A DNA stretch of 7,460 nt from Pseudomonadota bacterium (GTDB taxonomy: Bacteria > Pseudomonadota > Alphaproteobacteria > Rhizobiales > Xanthobacteraceae). Under the pieces are notes generated by a model. That model worked only from the letters and a program-made list of their open reading frames with translations. It was not told the origin of the DNA and made no database searches. The translations under genes and the position numbers were made by a program. Positions 4,823-7,460 of the stretch are shown piece by piece; position 1 is the stretch's first letter; every line of letters begins with the position of its first letter. The stretch lies in contig JAEYAU010000230.1 of the NCBI GenBank assembly GCA_023404705.1, positions 1-7,460 on the forward strand, in the 5' to 3' direction.

Positions 4823-6939
4823 CGGAGCGCGAGCTGCGTGCGCTGCCGGACGAGGCGCCGCTCGACATGCCGGTGCAGTCGCTGCGGGCCGCGCATGCGG
4901 CTCCGCCCGCGACGGCGACGCGGCCGAGCGCGATCGGGCTGCGCCGCGCCTGGGTGATCCTCGGGACCATGGCGATGACGGCCTATGCGGCCTACGAGAT
5001 GTATCTCGTGCTGCAGGTCGCCGGGCTGACCGTGCTGGAAGGCGTGGTGCTCGCGTTGTTCGTGATGCTGTTCGCCTGGGTCGCGTATTCGTTCATGACG
5101 GCGGTCGCGGGCTTCATCGTCGCGCTGATCGGGCGCGCGCGGCCGCTCGATATCGCGGCGAGCGGGCCGCTGCCGGCACTGACTGCCCGCACCGCGCTGC
5201 TGCTGCCGATCTACAACGAGGCGCCGGCGCGCGTGACGGCGCGGCTGCAGACCGTCTACGAGTCGGTCGCCGCGACCGGTGCGCTCGATCACTTCGACTT
5301 CTTCATCCTCAGCGACACGACGAAGCCGGACATCTGGATCGCGGAGGAGGCCGCATTCCTGGCGCTGCGCGCGCGCACACGCGACGAGGAGCGCATCTTC
5401 TATCGCCACCGGCGCCGCAACGAGGGTCGCAAGGCCGGCAATATCGCGGAGTGGCTGAAGCGCTTCGGCGCGCGTTACGAAAGCTTCGTCGTGCTCGACG
5501 CCGACAGCCTGATGACGGGCGACACGCTGGTGCGGCTCGCCGGCGCGATGGAGCGGCATCCGCGCGTCGCCCTGATCCAGACGCTGCCGCTCATCGTCAA
5601 TGCGCGCACGCTGTTCGCGCGGCTGCAGCAGTTCGCGCATCGGCTCTACGGGCCGGCCATCGCGCAAGGCGTCGCGTGGTGGCACGGCGCGGACGGCAAC
5701 TACTGGGGTCACAACGCGATCATCCGCACGCGCGCCTTCGCGGAAGCCGCAGGCCTGCCGGCGCTGCCCGGGCGCAAGCCGATCGGCGGCGACATCATGA
5801 GCCACGACTTCGTCGAGGCCGCGCTGATGCGGCGCGCCGGTTGGGCGATCCACATGGCGCCGTCGCTCGGCGGCTCCTACGAGGAGTGCCCGCCCTCGCT
5901 CACCGACTACATCGCGCGCGACCGGCGCTGGTGTCAGGGCAATTTGCAGCATCTCGGCGTGCTGCCGGCGCGCGGGCTGCACTGGGTGAGCCGGCTGCAT
6001 CTGCTCACCGGCATCGGCAGCTACATCACGGCGCCGCTGTGGCTCATGTTCCTGCTCACCGGCATCGTCATCGCGCTGCAGGCGCAGTTCATCCGGCCCG
6101 AATATTTCCCCTCGCGCTTCGCGCTGTTTCCGCAGTGGCCTGCGCAGGATCCGGTGCGCGCCGCTTACGTGTTCGTCGGCACCATGGGGCTGCTGCTGGT
6201 GCCGAAGCTGTTCGGCTTCCTTGTAATGCTGGCGCATGGCGAGGCGCGGCGCAGCTTCGGCGCGCTGCGCGCGTTCTTCGGCATGCTGGTCGAGACGCTG
6301 ATCTCGGGATTGATGGCGCCCGTGATGATGCTGGCGCAGTCCTCGACCGTGATGTCGACGCTGATCGGACGCGACGCGGGCTGGAACGTGCAGCGGCGCG
6401 ACGACGGCTCGCTGCCGTGGCGTGAGGTGGTGCGGCGCTATGCGTGGCATACGGCGTTCGGCGTGCTGCTGGCGGCGGCCGCCTATGCGGTGTCGGTCGC
6501 GCTGTTCCTCTGGATGACGCCGGTGATCCTGGGGCTCTTGCTGGCGGTGCCGCTCGCGGGGCTCACCGCGACGGATGGGCTCGGGCAGGCATTCCGCCGC
6601 GCCGGGTTGCTGGTGGTGCCGGAGGAGCGCGCGGAGCCGGCGGTGCTGACGCGGGCGAATGCGCTCGCCGAGGAGCTGGAGCGCGAGCTGCCGGAGGCTG
6701 GCGCGCTGGCGCGGCTGATGAGTGATGCGCGGCTCGCGCAAGCGCACCGGCAGATGCTGAGCGAGCGCCCGCGGCGGCGCGGCGAGGTGGACGCGGAGCT
6801 GGTCGTCGGGCTCGCCAAGCTGGAGGAGGCGGAGGGGGCGGAGGACATCAGCTTGCTGAGCGAGCGGGAGCTCGGGGCGGTGCTGGCGGATCGGCGCGGG
6901 TTCGACCGGTTGTGGGAGCTGGCAGGGCGGCCGGATTGA
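4810..6939 (+). CDS. opgH: Glucans biosynthesis glucosyltransferase OpgH (MdoH), inner membrane GT2 enzyme
   Basis: The 709-residue inner-membrane glycosyltransferase uses UDP-glucose to polymerise and translocate the beta-1,2-glucan backbone of osmoregulated periplasmic glucans. Two N-terminal membrane segments (about 48-68 and 78-107) precede a cytoplasmic GT2 domain with LLLPIYNEAP (N136, E137), SDTTKPD (D169), the LDADS nucleotide/metal motif (D230, D232), GGDIMSHDF (D328, D333, candidate base region) and RDRRWCQGN (R373-W374, the Q/R-x-x-R-W motif). At least five C-terminal hydrophobic segments follow (about 398-424, 451-475, 488-520, 548-570, 571-588), then a charged tail to 709. It is about 140 residues shorter than E. 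coli OpgH (847); only about 45 residues precede the first membrane segment. The ATG at 4810 overlaps the end of opgG by 13 nt; a GTG at 4819 (GTGA overlap with the opgG stop) is an in-frame alternative three codons later. GAGG (4793-4796) is distant, so coupling to opgG translation is likely. Confidence 0.95.
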   Translation: MDAVTERELRALPDEAPLDMPVQSLRAAHAAPPATATRPSAIGLRRAWVILGTMAMTAYAAYEMYLVLQVAGLTVLEGVVLALFVMLFAWVAYSFMTAVAGFIVALIGRARPLDIAASGPLPALTARTALLLPIYNEAPARVTARLQTVYESVAATGALDHFDFFILSDTTKPDIWIAEEAAFLALRARTRDEERIFYRHRRRNEGRKAGNIAEWLKRFGARYESFVVLDADSLMTGDTLVRLAGAMERHPRVALIQTLPLIVNARTLFARLQQFAHRLYGPAIAQGVAWWHGADGNYWGHNAIIRTRAFAEAAGLPALPGRKPIGGDIMSHDFVEAALMRRAGWAIHMAPSLGGSYEECPPSLTDYIARDRRWCQGNLQHLGVLPARGLHWVSRLHLLTGIGSYITAPLWLMFLLTGIVIALQAQFIRPEYFPSRFALFPQWPAQDPVRAAYVFVGTMGLLLVPKLFGFLVMLAHGEARRSFGALRAFFGMLVETLISGLMAPVMMLAQSSTVMSTLIGRDAGWNVQRRDDGSLPWREVVRRYAWHTAFGVLLAAAAYAVSVALFLWMTPVILGLLLAVPLAGLTATDGLGQAFRRAGLLVVPEERAEPAVLTRANALAEELERELPEAGALARLMSDARLAQAHRQMLSERPRRRGEVDAELVVGLAKLEEAEGAEDISLLSERELGAVLADRRGFDRLWELAGRPD

Positions 6940-7030
6940 AAACCCGCGGCTGACGCGCCCTCCGCGGAATCAACCTAAGTCGTTGAAATCGCTCGGCGCG
7001 CTTGATGAATTTTGAGGAGATTCGGCAATT

Positions 7031-7047
7031 TCATCATTTTTCATCAT
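7031..7047. repeat. two direct TCATCAT repeats, 10 bp apart
   Basis: TCATCAT occurs at 7031-7037 and 7041-7047, so the copies are in phase by one helical turn, separated by TTT. The stretch around them (about 7000-7048) is the most AT-rich part of the gap and is the likeliest place for a promoter or protein-binding site before the YafY-type gene. No convincing -35/-10 pair could be picked out. Confidence 0.35.
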
Positions 7048-7060
7048 CACGGGCCCGTGA
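7047..7060. promoter_or_regulatory. 14-bp perfect palindrome TCACGGGCCCGTGA, possible operator
   Basis: The sequence is its own reverse complement over 14 bp with no spacer. It lies in the opgH-yafY gap, 110 bp before the regulator start. With no loop it is a poor RNA hairpin, so a symmetric protein-binding site is more likely. No known operator is recognised. Confidence 0.4.
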
Positions 7061-7066
7061 GCGGTC

Positions 7067-7089
7067 CTGCTGACATGATCTGTCAGCAG
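7067..7089. promoter_or_regulatory. 23-bp inverted repeat CTGCTGACA-N5-TGTCAGCAG, possible operator
   Basis: Nine-base arms at 7067-7075 and 7081-7089 are perfect inverted copies around TGATC. No T run follows on either strand, so it is not a usual terminator. Size and symmetry fit the binding site of a dimeric repressor; its centre is 93 bp upstream of the YafY-type start, so autoregulation is one possibility. The regulator that binds it cannot be named from sequence. Confidence 0.5.
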
Positions 7090-7129
7090 AGATTGGGTAA
7101 GCTCCTGCCGCAACTGGAGCATGCCCCCC

Positions 7130-7150
7130 TCCCGGAACCCCCGTCCGGGA
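7130..7150 (+). promoter_or_regulatory. GC-rich hairpin in the leader just before the YafY-type start
   Basis: TCCCGGA (7130-7136) pairs with TCCGGGA (7144-7150) around a 7-nt C-rich loop, a 7-bp stem ending 20 nt before the ATG at 7171 and 2 nt before the in-frame ATG at 7153. A second, weaker stem (GCTCC 7101-7105 with GGAGC 7116-7120) precedes it. It could influence translation initiation if transcribed; no T run follows, so it is not a clear attenuator. Confidence 0.35.
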
Positions 7151-7170
7151 CCATGCTCGCGGGGACCGAC

Positions 7171-7460
7171 ATGTCGCGCGCCCAACGCCTTCTCGATCTG
7201 ATTCAGATCCTGCGCCGCCATCGCCATCCGGTGAGCGGCCACGTGCTCGCCGAGGAGCTCGGCGTCAGCATCCGCACGCTTTATCGCGACATCGCGATCC
7301 TCAACCAGCAGGGCGCCGACATCGATGGCGAGCCCGGGCTCGGCTATGTGCTGCGTCCCGGCTTCATGCTGCCGCCGCTGATGTTCTCGGAGGACGAGAT
7401 CGAGGCGCTGGTGCTCGGCTCGCGCTGGGTCGCGGACCGCGGCGACGAGCGGCTCGGCGC
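7171..7460 (+). CDS. YafY-type HTH (DeoR-like) / WYL-domain transcriptional regulator, N-terminal part (3' end outside window)
   Basis: Ninety-six complete codons are visible before the edge. Residues 1-60 are a winged helix-turn-helix of the HTH_11/DeoR-like type: MSRAQRLLDLIQILRRH, then LAEELGVSIRTLYRDIAIL (26-44) as the helix-turn-helix with the typical S-x-R-T-x-Y-R-D recognition helix, and a wing ending in GLGYVLRPGF. The next block, LPPLMFSEDEIEALVLGSRWV, is very typical of YafY proteins and leads into the WYL ligand-sensing domain expected beyond the window (full proteins are about 230 residues). It acts as a cytoplasmic DNA-binding regulator; ligand and targets are unknown. The ATG at 7171 is preferred since family members start at MSRAQRL and GGGGA (7161-7165) lies 5 nt upstream; in-frame ATGs at 7153 and 7075 would add non-family residues. 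It is separated from opgH by 231 bp and not obviously part of that operon. Confidence 0.9.
   Translation, partial: MSRAQRLLDLIQILRRHRHPVSGHVLAEELGVSIRTLYRDIAILNQQGADIDGEPGLGYVLRPGFMLPPLMFSEDEIEALVLGSRWVADRGDERLG

Noticed and set aside
4804..6747. 647-codon open frame on the minus strand, opposite opgH
   Set aside because: It is rich in Arg, His and Gln, has no recognisable domain, and mirrors opgH codon structure in high-GC DNA. The sense strand encodes a fully conserved OpgH.
6944..6967. CCGCGG-N12-CCGCGG hairpin after opgH as a terminator
   Set aside because: The stem is only 6 bp with a 12-nt loop and no T run follows. CCGCGG is itself a palindrome that is common in GC-rich DNA.
7075..7170. 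In-frame upstream starts (ATG 7075 and 7153) for the YafY-type gene
   Set aside because: The added residues do not resemble the family N-terminus and would make the inverted repeats coding. ATG 7171 gives the usual MSRAQRL beginning.
6970..7242. 90-codon minus-strand frame across the gap and the YafY-type start
   Set aside because: It runs antisense through the HTH coding region and through all the dyads; no family resemblance.

Overview
This is a GC-rich window (G or C at most third codon positions) of ordinary bacterial chromosome. The protein families and the high GC suggest an alphaproteobacterium, probably of the Hyphomicrobiales/Rhizobiales type; this is inferred from gene content and not demonstrated. 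I see no mobile element, CRISPR array, tRNA or rRNA.

Layout: (1) 1-789, minus strand: the N-terminal 263 residues of a Rieske [2Fe-2S]/FAD pyridine-nucleotide oxidoreductase, cut off by the left edge. (2) 844-1314, plus strand: a stand-alone GyrI-like/AraC-effector-binding domain protein, divergent from gene 1 across a 54-bp gap. (3) 1383-3074, plus: a PolX-family protein (helix-hairpin-helix, polymerase-beta-like core, PHP nuclease domain). All three polymerase aspartates and the dNTP-pocket motif are replaced, but the PHP metal-site residues are intact. A weak hairpin-plus-T-run terminator candidate follows it. (4) 3296-4822 and 4810-6939, plus: an overlapping opgG-opgH pair for osmoregulated periplasmic glucans. 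OpgH is the inner-membrane glucosyltransferase that makes and exports the beta-1,2-glucan backbone. OpgG (closest in signal type to OpgD) is a Tat-type exported periplasmic partner. (5) 6940-7170: a 231-bp gap holding a close series of inverted repeats. (6) 7171-7460, plus: the N-terminal part of a YafY-type HTH/WYL transcriptional regulator, cut off by the right edge.

The only clear functional pair is opgGH; a candidate EcfG-type (general stress) promoter lies just upstream of it. The divergent Rieske-FAD and GyrI-like genes may share control, but nothing links them mechanistically. I found no convincing multi-gene undescribed system. The most interesting items are the polymerase-dead, nuclease-intact PolX homologue and the run of four dyads in front of the WYL regulator.
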